NCBI GenBank assembly: GCA_016867695.1
Contig: VGIY01000037.1
Location: 1 to 13,966 of the forward strand
DNA: 13,966 nt
Reading direction: 5' to 3'
From: Candidatus Eiseniibacteriota bacterium
Lineage (GTDB): Bacteria; Eisenbacteria; RBG-16-71-46; CAIMUX01; WJJG01
Below, one piece after another: positions 1-7,534 of this stretch. Numbering within the stretch: position 1 is the stretch's first letter; every line of letters starts with the position of its first letter. A program made the translations under genes and the position numbers. Under the pieces are notes generated by a model. The model worked only from the letters and a program-made list of their open reading frames with translations, made no database searches and was not told the DNA's origin.

Positions 1-2
1 TG

Positions 3-560
3 GCCCACGAGTTGGAAGCGGGCGGCGTGCCGCTGCTGCCGCGGATCATGTCCGAGTGGGCGCACGCGCGGACCGGCATCGACATCCATCCCGGCGCGAC
101 GATCGGCGAGCGCTTCTTCATCGACCATGGCACCGGCGTCGTGATCGGCGAGACGACGGTGATCGGCGATGGGGTCAAGCTCTACCAGGGCGTGACCCTG
201 GGCGCGCTCTCCTTCCCCAAGGACGAGCGGGGACGACTCATCCGCGGGCTGCGCCGCCACCCGCGGATCGGGGACGGCGTGGTCATCTACGGCGGCGCGA
301 CGATCCTCGGCGACATCACGATCGGCGATGGCGCCGTGATCGGCGGCAATGTCTGGCTGACCCAGTCGGTGCCCCCGCGCACCAAGGTCGTCCACCATCC
401 GCAGAACGCGCGGATGATGCCGGCCGGCGGCGCGGGCGGCCGCGCGCCCGGCGGGGCCGTCTCCGCCGGGGAGACGGGACCCGCGCCGCGGGAAGGGCTC
501 GTCCCGGAAGGCGGCGCCGGGGATCCCCCCTCCGGGGGGCCGGCGCCGGAGAGGGCGTAG
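3..560 (+). CDS. cysE: Serine O-acetyltransferase (partial, 5' end outside window)
   Basis: This enzyme acetylates serine with acetyl-CoA to give O-acetylserine, the first step of cysteine synthesis in the cytoplasm. The reading frame is open from the left edge, so the true start lies upstream; about 185 residues are visible. They carry the family signature in order: LPRIMSEWAHARTGIDIHPG, then FFIDHGTGVVIGET with the catalytic-type His, VKLYQGVTLGA, RHPRIGDGVVIYGGATILG and IGGNVWLTQSVPP. The hexapeptide pattern of a left-handed beta-helix runs through this part. The spacing resembles the longer EpsC-like type rather than E. coli CysE. After the helix comes an odd low-complexity tail of about 50 residues rich in Gly, Pro and Ala that ends in Ala. 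It lacks the terminal Ile that CysE usually inserts into CysK. The cysK gene follows 114 bases downstream on the same strand, so the two are probably co-transcribed. Confidence 0.93.
   Translation, partial: AHELEAGGVPLLPRIMSEWAHARTGIDIHPGATIGERFFIDHGTGVVIGETTVIGDGVKLYQGVTLGALSFPKDERGRLIRGLRRHPRIGDGVVIYGGATILGDITIGDGAVIGGNVWLTQSVPPRTKVVHHPQNARMMPAGGAGGRAPGGAVSAGETGPAPREGLVPEGGAGDPPSGGPAPERA
513..547 (+). other. Strong hairpin in the 3' end of cysE
   Basis: The arms GGCGCCGG (513-520) and CCGGCGCC (540-547) are perfectly complementary. They enclose a second perfect stem, CCCCCC (525-530) and GGGGGG (534-539), with a 3-base loop; a 4-base bulge lies on the left side. The structure sits 10 bases before the cysE stop and has no T-run after it, so it is not a classical terminator. 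It could slow RNA decay or tune cysE-to-cysK readthrough, or it may simply be a by-product of the GC-rich Gly/Pro-coding tail. Confidence 0.5.
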
Positions 561-661
561 TCCGCATCGCGGGGCGGCCGGCGGTCGCGCCGCGCGCGCG
601 AGGCGGAACTGAACTGGGGCTGGGACGATCGACAGCCCGCGATCGTTCCCGCCCCGCGCGT

Positions 662-669
662 AAGGAGGA
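662..669 (+). promoter_or_regulatory. Ribosome binding site of cysK
   Basis: The sequence AAGGAGGA lies 5 bases before the ATG at 675. It is a near-perfect Shine-Dalgarno and fixes the start of cysK. Confidence 0.85.
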
Positions 670-674
670 ACTCC

Positions 675-1604
<930 letters not shown>

Positions 1605-1634
1605 CGGCCTGGCGGCGAGCCCCTCGGTCGATCC

Positions 1635-4076
1635 CTACTGGACGACCGTGAAGCGGCCGAGCATCGTCTCGTTCTCGCAGGTGACCGCGTAGAGGTACAC
1701 CCCGCTGACGATCTCCTGGCCCCGCCGCGAGAGCATCCGCCACTCGACGGTGCCCCGCGGCCGCCGATCCGGCCCGCTGTTGTCGAACTGGTCGACGAGG
1801 TCGCCGGCCATCGTGTAGATGCGCACCGTGCAGGGCTTCTCCGGCAGCCGGGCGAAGAAGAGCCGCGTGCCGGTCGGGTCGGCGTCGCTCGGCGTGAGGT
1901 CCGCCTCCGATCCCCCCCGCCAGGGGTTGGGCACGACCATCACCAGGTCCTTCCAGCTCTCCCCCGCCGCCGCGCCCCACAGCGGGCGCACCGCTTCGGA
2001 CTCCACCGCCGACGGCTGGCTGCTCAGGCGCTGGACCTTGCCCCGCTCGTCGACCCAGGTGCTGTAGGCGGTGACGTCGTAGAAGTAGACCATCCCGTTC
2101 TTCAGCCCGACCTCGTCCTCGAAGGCATAGCGGCCGATGTCGTACCTCCAGAGCGTCTGCGACGGGTTCTCCGGATTGGGCACGAAGGAGTCGATCACCG
2201 CCACGTCGAAGCGGCAGTCGGCCAGGTCGAGCTCGATCCCCACCGGATCGGCGGTCAGCGTGGCCAGCTTCTGCCAGTCCCCCGGCGTCGGCCCGGTCGA
2301 GCCGAAGGGGCGCCGCCAGCCCTCCACGCGCCAGATCTCGTAGCCGCTGAAGAGGATCCTCTGCTGGATCGGGTCGGCGATCAGCTCGGAGGTGTTGTCC
2401 CACTCGATCCGCACCCGCCGGTCCCCGGCCATCCGCGCCCGCCGGCGCGGCTCCTCGGCGCCCGTCCGCGGCGGCGGCGGAGCGACCGTGCCTACCCAGC
2501 GGATGAGCGTCTCCTTGCCCGGGCATCTCGTCGCGCTGTCCATGATCGGCGTGCAGCAGTTGCAGTCGGCGTCCCGCCAGTAGCTCGGGTGGTCGCAGGT
2601 GGTGTTCTTGAAGGGCCCCTCGCGAACGGGCGGGTCGACGCAGCGGTCGAACCAGAAGAGCGGATCGCCCGGATCCTCGACGCGCAGGCATGTCTCCCGC
2701 CCCCAGCAGCCGGTCAGGGGGTTGTTGTCGACGTCGCGCCACTGCCCGTCGTAGATGCGCTGGGCCATGATCGCGTTGGTGATCAGCCCGCGCCGGCCGG
2801 CGCCGATGACGAAGGCGACCTGGAAGTGCAGCTCCTCGTCGGGCAGCAGTTCCTTGAAGGGGCCGGCGCTGAAGAGGTAGCGGTAGTCGGCCGGCTGCGA
2901 GGTCGGGCCGCGCGGCCGGGTGCCCCGCGAGAGGAGGTCGTAGCGCTGGTAGTCGCTGCGCGGGTCGCCGTCCGGATAGGTGCCGTTGCCGGAGAAGAAG
3001 GCGCAGGTGTGGATCTCCACCCGCTCCGGCGCCCGCTCGCCGAAGGGATCGGTCGTGTGGCCGAGGAACATGCCCCCGAAGTAGCCGTCCGCCCCGGGCG
3101 GCATGTCGTCGGCCGACTTGCCCCCCGTCTGGCTTCCCGGCGTGTCGTGCATGAAGGCGATGTCGATGTGCAGCTCCTGCTCCGCGCAACTGCGCAGCCG
3201 CTGGGTGACCCGATCCCTGCAGGAGTAGCGGATTGTCTGATCGATGTAGGTCGTGTCGATCGAGAGGAGCTCGCCGGCGTCGTCGGTCCAGTAGTCCTCG
3301 GCGTCCTTGCGCCCGGCGTCGGAGTCGACGAAGTAGCCGAGATAGACCTGGCGCAGCGTCTCCCATCCCTGGTTGAGGACGACGTAGTCGAAGCCGACGA
3401 ACTCGTCAGCCCCCTCCGTCGACCAGGCGAAGCTGCGCTGGCGGATGCGCAGGTTCAGCGGCCGGTGATCGGGGTTCTGCGCCCGGGCCTCGCCCGTGTT
3501 GTCCCAGTACTCGCAGGAGAACATCTGCTGGCCGATCGCTTCGTAGTCCTCGTCGATCTCCCCGTCGCCGTCGTCGTCCAACCCGTTGTGGAAGTCCTCG
3601 TCGACCAAGCCGTCGCCGTCGTCGTCGCCCCGGCTTCCGGAGAAGCCGCGCCGGTCTCCGCCGGTGACGCCCTCGAAGCTCTCGTACATCGTGTAGACGG
3701 GAGCCAGCGGGGGCAGCAGCTCGTAGTCGAAGGGGGCCCCGGTGGAGACATAGGCCAGGTTGTCGGGGGCGATCGCCCCGATCCAGAGCGAGGCGGCGTA
3801 GAGGTACTCGCCCCCCCGCCAGCCGGCACCGTGCAGGTCCGTGCCGAACGGGTTGCCGACCACGCCGACATTCGTGACCATCAGGTGCAGCAGGCCGACA
3901 TTGTGGAAGAAGAGGTTGGGGCTGCGGATGGCGTAGAGCGACCGGCCCTGGGCGTCCGGGGGGAAGGGGGCGTAGCCGTCGCAGCGCGCCGCGGCCGTCC
4001 CGCTCGCCGCCGCCAGCGCCCCGGCGAGCAGCGCCAGGGCGGCCGCTCGGCGCGCCCGGGGGGCGAATGTCCGCAT
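1635..4076 (-). CDS. Secreted protein with Ca-loop repeats and FlgD-like C-terminal domain
   Basis: An 813-residue exported protein of unknown specific function. It starts with a signal peptide: Arg-rich N-terminus, hydrophobic Ala/Leu core (about 11-24) and a TAAA signal-peptidase-I-type site near residue 30. Two acidic loops, DDDGDGLVDED (151-161) and DDDGDGEIDED (167-177), look like calcium-binding EF-hand or thrombospondin-3 loops. The middle (about 180-700) is rich in aromatic residues, resembles secreted beta-rich proteins and has no catalytic motif I recognise. The last 104 residues (710-813) are a FlgD-like Ig domain: VVPNPWRGG, VRIYTMAGDLV, GVYLYAV. Such domains often end exported proteins in FCB-related bacteria and may act in surface retention or sorting. 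I chose the ATG at 4076 because AAGGAGGGCA stands just upstream and the signal peptide begins there. The frame stays open to 4226, but that extension looks non-coding. It converges with cysK, leaving 30 bases. Confidence 0.85.
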   Translation of the reverse strand: MRTFAPRARRAAALALLAGALAAASGTAAARCDGYAPFPPDAQGRSLYAIRSPNLFFHNVGLLHLMVTNVGVVGNPFGTDLHGAGWRGGEYLYAASLWIGAIAPDNLAYVSTGAPFDYELLPPLAPVYTMYESFEGVTGGDRRGFSGSRGDDDGDGLVDEDFHNGLDDDGDGEIDEDYEAIGQQMFSCEYWDNTGEARAQNPDHRPLNLRIRQRSFAWSTEGADEFVGFDYVVLNQGWETLRQVYLGYFVDSDAGRKDAEDYWTDDAGELLSIDTTYIDQTIRYSCRDRVTQRLRSCAEQELHIDIAFMHDTPGSQTGGKSADDMPPGADGYFGGMFLGHTTDPFGERAPERVEIHTCAFFSGNGTYPDGDPRSDYQRYDLLSRGTRPRGPTSQPADYRYLFSAGPFKELLPDEELHFQVAFVIGAGRRGLITNAIMAQRIYDGQWRDVDNNPLTGCWGRETCLRVEDPGDPLFWFDRCVDPPVREGPFKNTTCDHPSYWRDADCNCCTPIMDSATRCPGKETLIRWVGTVAPPPPRTGAEEPRRRARMAGDRRVRIEWDNTSELIADPIQQRILFSGYEIWRVEGWRRPFGSTGPTPGDWQKLATLTADPVGIELDLADCRFDVAVIDSFVPNPENPSQTLWRYDIGRYAFEDEVGLKNGMVYFYDVTAYSTWVDERGKVQRLSSQPSAVESEAVRPLWGAAAGESWKDLVMVVPNPWRGGSEADLTPSDADPTGTRLFFARLPEKPCTVRIYTMAGDLVDQFDNSGPDRRPRGTVEWRMLSRRGQEIVSGVYLYAVTCENETMLGRFTVVQ

Positions 4077-4080
4077 GCCC

Positions 4081-4090
4081 TGCCCTCCTT
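4081..4090 (-). promoter_or_regulatory. Ribosome binding site of the secreted FlgD-domain protein
   Basis: On the - strand AAGGAGGGCA lies 4 bases before the ATG at 4076. It decides between this start and the longer open frame reaching 4226. Confidence 0.75.
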
Positions 4091-4204
4091 CCGCATCCGA
4101 TCCGCCCGCTCCGCGGCTCGGCCGGCGCCGACGGCGGGCCTCCCGCTTCCGCCCGAGCGACCCTCCGGCCGCATCCGGCAGGGCGACCCCCTTTCCGCGC
4201 CCCC

Positions 4205-4226
4205 ATGATAGGCGCGACCGGGGCAA
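4205..4226 (-). promoter_or_regulatory. TTGnCCCGG-N7-TATCAT element, copy 1
   Basis: Read on the - strand this is TTGCCC, ten bases starting CGG, then TATCAT, about 130 bases before the ATG of the secreted FlgD-domain protein. The same arrangement with identical spacing occurs at 13699-13720 ahead of the exported protein at the right edge. TATCAT matches a -10 box in 5 of 6 positions. The 10-base gap to TTGCCC is too short for an ordinary sigma-70 promoter, so the TTGnCCCGG part may be an activator or alternative-sigma site. A 10-base palindrome, GTCCATGGAC (4229-4238), abuts it upstream. Confidence 0.4.
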
Positions 4227-4271
4227 TCGTCCATGGACTACCCGGGCCGCCCATCAGAAGGCGTCGCCCGG

Positions 4272-4288
4272 GCCCCGGCGGGCGGGGC
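4272..4288 (-). terminator. Hairpin directly after the RelA/SpoT-like gene
   Basis: GCCCCG and CGGGGC form a perfect 6-bp stem with a 5-base loop, beginning at the first base after the TGA of the gene at 4289-5569. There is no T-run, so at best it is a weak or U-less terminator. It separates that gene from the secreted-protein gene, which has its own candidate promoter 46 bases further on. Confidence 0.35.
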
Positions 4289-5569
4289 TCAGATCAGGCC
4301 CCGGCGAACCGCCGGCGCCGCTCCGCGCGTCCCCCGCCCGTAGATCTCCTCCGGGAAGAGCAGCGGCGCCAGCCTCTCCAGGAACTGCCGCCGCTTCAGC
4401 CGCTGATGGCTGGCGTAGTGGCGGGTGTGGATCGTCCGCAGGTAGCTCTCCAGGGTGTAGAGCTGGAGCTCGACCGCGAACCCGTACGGGGGGACCTCGT
4501 CGCCCTCCTCGGCGTAGAGCAGGTCGAGGTCTCCCTTGTAGACCTTGTACCCCGCCCCCGACTGCGCGTGGAGCAGCGCCCTGTCTCCCGCGCGGGTCAG
4601 CGTGTCGACGACGTTGCGGATCTTCATCGGGCCGCCGACGATGTCGAAGAGCGCCTCCCTGAGCACCTCGACCTCGGCGCTGTTCTCGACGATGAACATC
4701 GCTCCGACGATGTCGGGAAAGGCGCCCGGCTCGTTGACCCCCTTGCGCAGCATCTTGCTGACGATCGAAGCGTCGCGCCGCAGCGACAGCTCGCTCCACT
4801 TCTCGCGCGTCTCCAGCTCGTAGACCCTTTGGCCGCGGACATAGTGATAGGGCAGGACCTCGCGCTTGGAGCGGCAGCTGTAGAAGTAGATGCGCGCGCG
4901 CACGGTCCGGCCGTCCTGGCGAAAGCGAAGCTCGCGGCGCCGGAAGCGCCACACCTCCTCGTGCGGCAGCGGCTGCCCGACGCGGTAGTCGATTCTCAGG
5001 CCGTCGGCGGCGATGTCGAAGGCGATGTCCACATCCTCCCGCGCGACCGTGTGCACGAGCAGCTCGCGATCGATCAGCTCGGCGAAGTAGCGCCGGTGCC
5101 GGTCGCCCCGCTGCACCTCCCAGCAGTGCTCGACGTCGAAGAAGAGCTTCGCCAGGTAGAGCTTGCGGCGCGCCTCGAAGGCCAGGCGCGGGTCCCGGCC
5201 TTCGAAGACGATCCGCAGCAGCTCGCGCAGGTCGTTCGTGTCGCGCACGCGCGGATGGGCGCGCAGCCCGGCGCGCCGCCGGCGGGGGAAGAGCGCGGCA
5301 AGCGCCTCGACGTAGCGGGACGCCTCGTTGAGGTAGTAGGCCGCCGTCAGGCGGTTGGCATCCGCGCCGTGCTCGCCGCCCGGGGGGTGAAGCATGCGCT
5401 CGAGAAAGGCGTCGTAGGCCTGGTCGCCGTCGCGGATGGCGAGAAAGAGGCGATGGAAGGAACGCAGCAGCTCGGGGTGCGAGTCGGCCAGGGAGAGGTC
5501 CAGGTAGGGATGGGCCTGGAGCGGATCGAGCGATCCGGGAGGCTCGCTGTTGGTGGCGACCGCCGGCAT
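4289..5569 (-). CDS. Uncharacterised protein with RelA/SpoT-like C-terminal half
   Basis: A 426-residue soluble protein that I do not firmly recognise. Residues about 264-400 follow the order of a RelA/SpoT-type (p)ppGpp synthetase fold: SIVSKMLRK (268-276), DIVGAMFIV (286-294; compare D-x-x-G-x-R-I-I-V), an isolated GY (340-341) where GY-x-S-x-H is expected, FAVELQLYT (364-372; compare VEIQIRT), and His residues at 381, 384 and 388. The acidic residues that bind metal in that family would be Asp286 and Glu367. The basic and His residues of the substrate motifs are changed, so activity is uncertain. The N-terminal half (1-260) is mostly helical-looking, highly charged and without an HD hydrolase motif. 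I chose the ATG at 5569, with GGGGGA about 6 bases upstream; a GTG at 5593 is an alternative. No membrane segment or signal peptide is seen. Confidence 0.7.
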   Translation of the reverse strand: MPAVATNSEPPGSLDPLQAHPYLDLSLADSHPELLRSFHRLFLAIRDGDQAYDAFLERMLHPPGGEHGADANRLTAAYYLNEASRYVEALAALFPRRRRAGLRAHPRVRDTNDLRELLRIVFEGRDPRLAFEARRKLYLAKLFFDVEHCWEVQRGDRHRRYFAELIDRELLVHTVAREDVDIAFDIAADGLRIDYRVGQPLPHEEVWRFRRRELRFRQDGRTVRARIYFYSCRSKREVLPYHYVRGQRVYELETREKWSELSLRRDASIVSKMLRKGVNEPGAFPDIVGAMFIVENSAEVEVLREALFDIVGGPMKIRNVVDTLTRAGDRALLHAQSGAGYKVYKGDLDLLYAEEGDEVPPYGFAVELQLYTLESYLRTIHTRHYASHQRLKRRQFLERLAPLLFPEEIYGRGTRGAAPAVRRGLI

Positions 5570-5668
5570 CGCATTCCCCCGACATCCCCTCACCCGGCTC
5601 CATCCGCAGCGGTCCAGCGGACGCGTGCCTGGCGGGCGCGCGCCCGGCGGATCCGGCGGATCGGCGCC

Positions 5669-5698
5669 AGGATATCACGCGGCGTTTCGGCGCGCCAA
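5669..5698 (-). promoter_or_regulatory. Possible sigma-70-type promoter of the RelA/SpoT-like gene
   Basis: On the - strand TTGGCG (5698-5693), an 18-base spacer and TATCCT (5674-5669) resemble -35 and -10 boxes, with a TG one base before the -10 (TGATATCCT). The -10 lies about 100 bases upstream of the ATG at 5569, in an island less GC-rich than its surroundings. Each hexamer matches only 4 of 6 consensus bases. Confidence 0.35.
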
Positions 5699-5749
5699 GG
5701 CGGGCGGCGGACTTGTCCCGGCAGCGGGCTCGTGGGATCCTCGATCCCG

Positions 5750-6817
5750 ATGGTCGACGATCCGGGCAGAAGGATGGGGCACGCCGCGGCGAAGGCCAAC
5801 GCCGGCGAGGACTCCGGGGGCGCGGGCGCCCGGGCGGGGCAGGCCTTCGAGGAGCTGGCCCGAGCCCTGGCCGCGGGCGAGGGCTGCCTCGATGTCCGCC
5901 CCGCCGCCGACTTCGCCTCCGCCCACCTGCCCGGCTCGGCGTCGATTCCCTGGAGCGAGCTGCCCCTGCGGCGCCACGAGCTGCCCCCGCGGGCGACTCC
6001 CTTCCTCGTGGCCGGCGATGGTCCTGAGCAGGCGCGCGAGGCCGCCGCCTGGCTGCGGGACCGCGGCTGGTCCGCGGCGCTGCCGCTCGAGGCGCCGTTG
6101 AGCCGCTGGCCGGGCCCCTGGGAGAGCGGCCCTCCGACGCGCGCGCTCTGGCGGCCCAGCGCCCTCGTGCGGCGCTGGGCCCCTCGCCTCCCGGACGGGC
6201 CGGTGCTCGACCTCGGCTGCGGCGCCGGTCGCGACGCCGTCTACCTCGCGCTGCGCGGCCACCCGGTCGTCGGCATCGATCGACTGCCCGACGCGCTCGC
6301 CAGGGCGGCCGCGCTGGCGCGGCGGCACGGCGTCCAGCTGCGACTCCTCGCCGCCGATCTGCGCGGCTCCCCACCCCACCTGCCCGCGGACATCGCGCCC
6401 GCGCCTGGCGAAGTACCGGCGCCCGCCGAAGCCCGCGCATCCCGGAAAGCGCGTCCGCCGCTGCGCTTCGCCGCCGTGCTCATGATCCGCTTCTTCGCCG
6501 CGCACCTGGGCGCCTGGATCGCGGAACGCCTATTGCCCGACGGCCTGCTGCTGCTGGAGGGCCCTGCGCCCGAGGAGGTCGAACGAGGACGCCTGCGCCG
6601 GGTCTCGCGAACGCTCTCGCCCGCGGCGGCGCCGGCCGCCTTCCCCGGCTGGACGGTGCTCGAGAGCACGACGGAGAGGGACGAGGAGCAACTCGTGCTG
6701 ACTCGTCTCGTCCTGCGCCGGGAGCCTGCCCCGGGCCTTGACGCTGGAGGCGACGGCGGCGATCCCCGCCCGAAGACGGGGGGCGGGACGCCCCGGCCGG
6801 AAGGGAGGCGCCGTTGA
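5750..6817 (+). CDS. Rhodanese-like domain fused to a SAM-dependent methyltransferase
   Basis: A 355-residue cytoplasmic protein with two parts. Residues about 32-125 are rhodanese-like: LDVRPAADFASAHLPGSASI (47-66) is the family's DVR..ADF...H.PGA.nIP signature. The following active-site segment, FLVAGDGPEQAREAAAWL (85-102), lacks the catalytic Cys, so sulfur transfer is unlikely. Residues about 140-320 are a class I methyltransferase of TehB/thiopurine-methyltransferase type: motif I is VLDLGCGAGRDAVYLALRG (152-170), followed by VVGIDRLPDAL with the acidic ribose-binding residue. A charged, low-complexity tail ends the protein. The substrate cannot be told. The start is uncertain: ATG 5750 has no clear Shine-Dalgarno, and ATG 5774 follows AGAAGG with almost no spacing. 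Its stop overlaps the start of the next gene, so the two are probably translationally coupled. Confidence 0.8.
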   Translation: MVDDPGRRMGHAAAKANAGEDSGGAGARAGQAFEELARALAAGEGCLDVRPAADFASAHLPGSASIPWSELPLRRHELPPRATPFLVAGDGPEQAREAAAWLRDRGWSAALPLEAPLSRWPGPWESGPPTRALWRPSALVRRWAPRLPDGPVLDLGCGAGRDAVYLALRGHPVVGIDRLPDALARAAALARRHGVQLRLLAADLRGSPPHLPADIAPAPGEVPAPAEARASRKARPPLRFAAVLMIRFFAAHLGAWIAERLLPDGLLLLEGPAPEEVERGRLRRVSRTLSPAAAPAAFPGWTVLESTTERDEEQLVLTRLVLRREPAPGLDAGGDGGDPRPKTGGGTPRPEGRRR

Positions 6818-7473
6818 TCCCGATCACCATCGACGAGCCGCTCCGCGGCACCGTGCTGCTGGCCGCCTTCCAGGCCGAGGAACTCACCGCCCGCGGCACG
6901 AGCGAGGCACTGGAGGCCGACCTGGCGGCGCTCCGCGCGCGCGTCGCCGAGCGCTATCCCGATCCCGCGGCGGCGATCGAGCTCCTCGGCCCCGCCCGGC
7001 TGCTCTACCGCGCGCTCGGCCTCGATCCGACCAAGACGCGCCCCTCCTCCGAGGCGCTCATCCGCCGCCTGATCAACGGACGCGGGCTGTATCGCATCAA
7101 TCGGGTCGTCGACACCTGCAACCTCTGCTCGATCGACATCGCCCTGCCCATCGGCCTCTACGACACGGCGCGCGTGCGCTGGCCGGCCGTCCTGCGCCGC
7201 GGACTGGAAGGCGAGGGCTACGCCGGCCTCGGCAAGGACGAGGTCCACGTCGCCGGCCGCTACACGCTGGCGGACGCCGAGGGCCCGTTCGGCAACCCCT
7301 CCTCCGACTCCTTCCGTACGCGCATCTGCGAGGAGACGACAGGCTGCACCTTCGTCCTCTTCGCCCCGGCGGGCTATCCCCGCGATCGCCTCGCCGAGCA
7401 CATGGACCGCTGCGCCGGGCGGATGAGCCTGTACTGCGGGGGCAGGATCGCCGCCCGAGCGCTGGTCGACTGA
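6814..7473 (+). CDS. B3/B4 domain protein (phenylalanyl-tRNA synthetase beta-like)
   Basis: A 219-residue stand-alone B3/B4 domain (COG3382 type), related to the domain of the PheRS beta subunit that in the synthetase checks mischarged tRNA. The central block is diagnostic: RALGLDPTKTRPSSEALIRR (about 69-88), then RINRVVDTCNLCSIDIALPI (about 94-113). The protein is full length for this family. Stand-alone members are often annotated as possible tRNA editing or RNA-binding proteins, but the role of this one is not shown by the sequence. The start is TTG at 6814, overlapping the TGA of the methyltransferase gene as TTGA, with AGGGAGG about 6 bases upstream. This arrangement suggests translation by reinitiation. 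No in-frame ATG gives a better N-terminus, since ITIDEPLRG belongs to the domain. Confidence 0.82.
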   Translation: MIPITIDEPLRGTVLLAAFQAEELTARGTSEALEADLAALRARVAERYPDPAAAIELLGPARLLYRALGLDPTKTRPSSEALIRRLINGRGLYRINRVVDTCNLCSIDIALPIGLYDTARVRWPAVLRRGLEGEGYAGLGKDEVHVAGRYTLADAEGPFGNPSSDSFRTRICEETTGCTFVLFAPAGYPRDRLAEHMDRCAGRMSLYCGGRIAARALVD

Positions 7474-7474
7474 G

Positions 7475-7500
7475 GCGCCGGCGGGGACGGCCGCCGGCGC
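7475..7500. terminator. Perfect hairpin between convergent genes
   Basis: GCGCCGGCGG and CCGCCGGCGC form a 10-bp perfect stem with the loop GGACGG. It starts two bases after the stop of the B3/B4 gene and ends 34 bases before the stop of the convergent GH57 gene at 7535. Location and strength suggest a bidirectional terminator, but neither side has a T-run, so it would be of the U-less kind or act as an RNA 3'-end stabiliser. Confidence 0.55.
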
Positions 7501-7534
7501 GCGCCGGGCAGCCCCGGGACGCCGAGCGCCGCGC

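Noticed and set aside
1605..1634. Terminator between the convergent cysK and secreted-protein genes
   Set aside because: No convincing stem-loop is seen in the 30-base gap.
2589..4208. 539-codon + strand open frame opposite the secreted protein
   Set aside because: It is a low-complexity Val/Ala/Gly/Arg product antisense to a gene with a signal peptide and FlgD domain; it has no ribosome site or domain.
4077..4226. N-terminal extension of the secreted FlgD-domain protein to a TTG at 4226
   Set aside because: The extra 50 residues are Arg/Gly/Pro-rich and non-protein-like. A strong ribosome site and a signal peptide mark the ATG at 4076, and the would-be TTG is part of the promoter-like element.
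4067..5749. Very long + strand open frame running into the methyltransferase gene
   Set aside because: It lies antisense to the RelA/SpoT-like gene, which has the better protein-like sequence. The frame stays open because stop codons are rare at this GC content.
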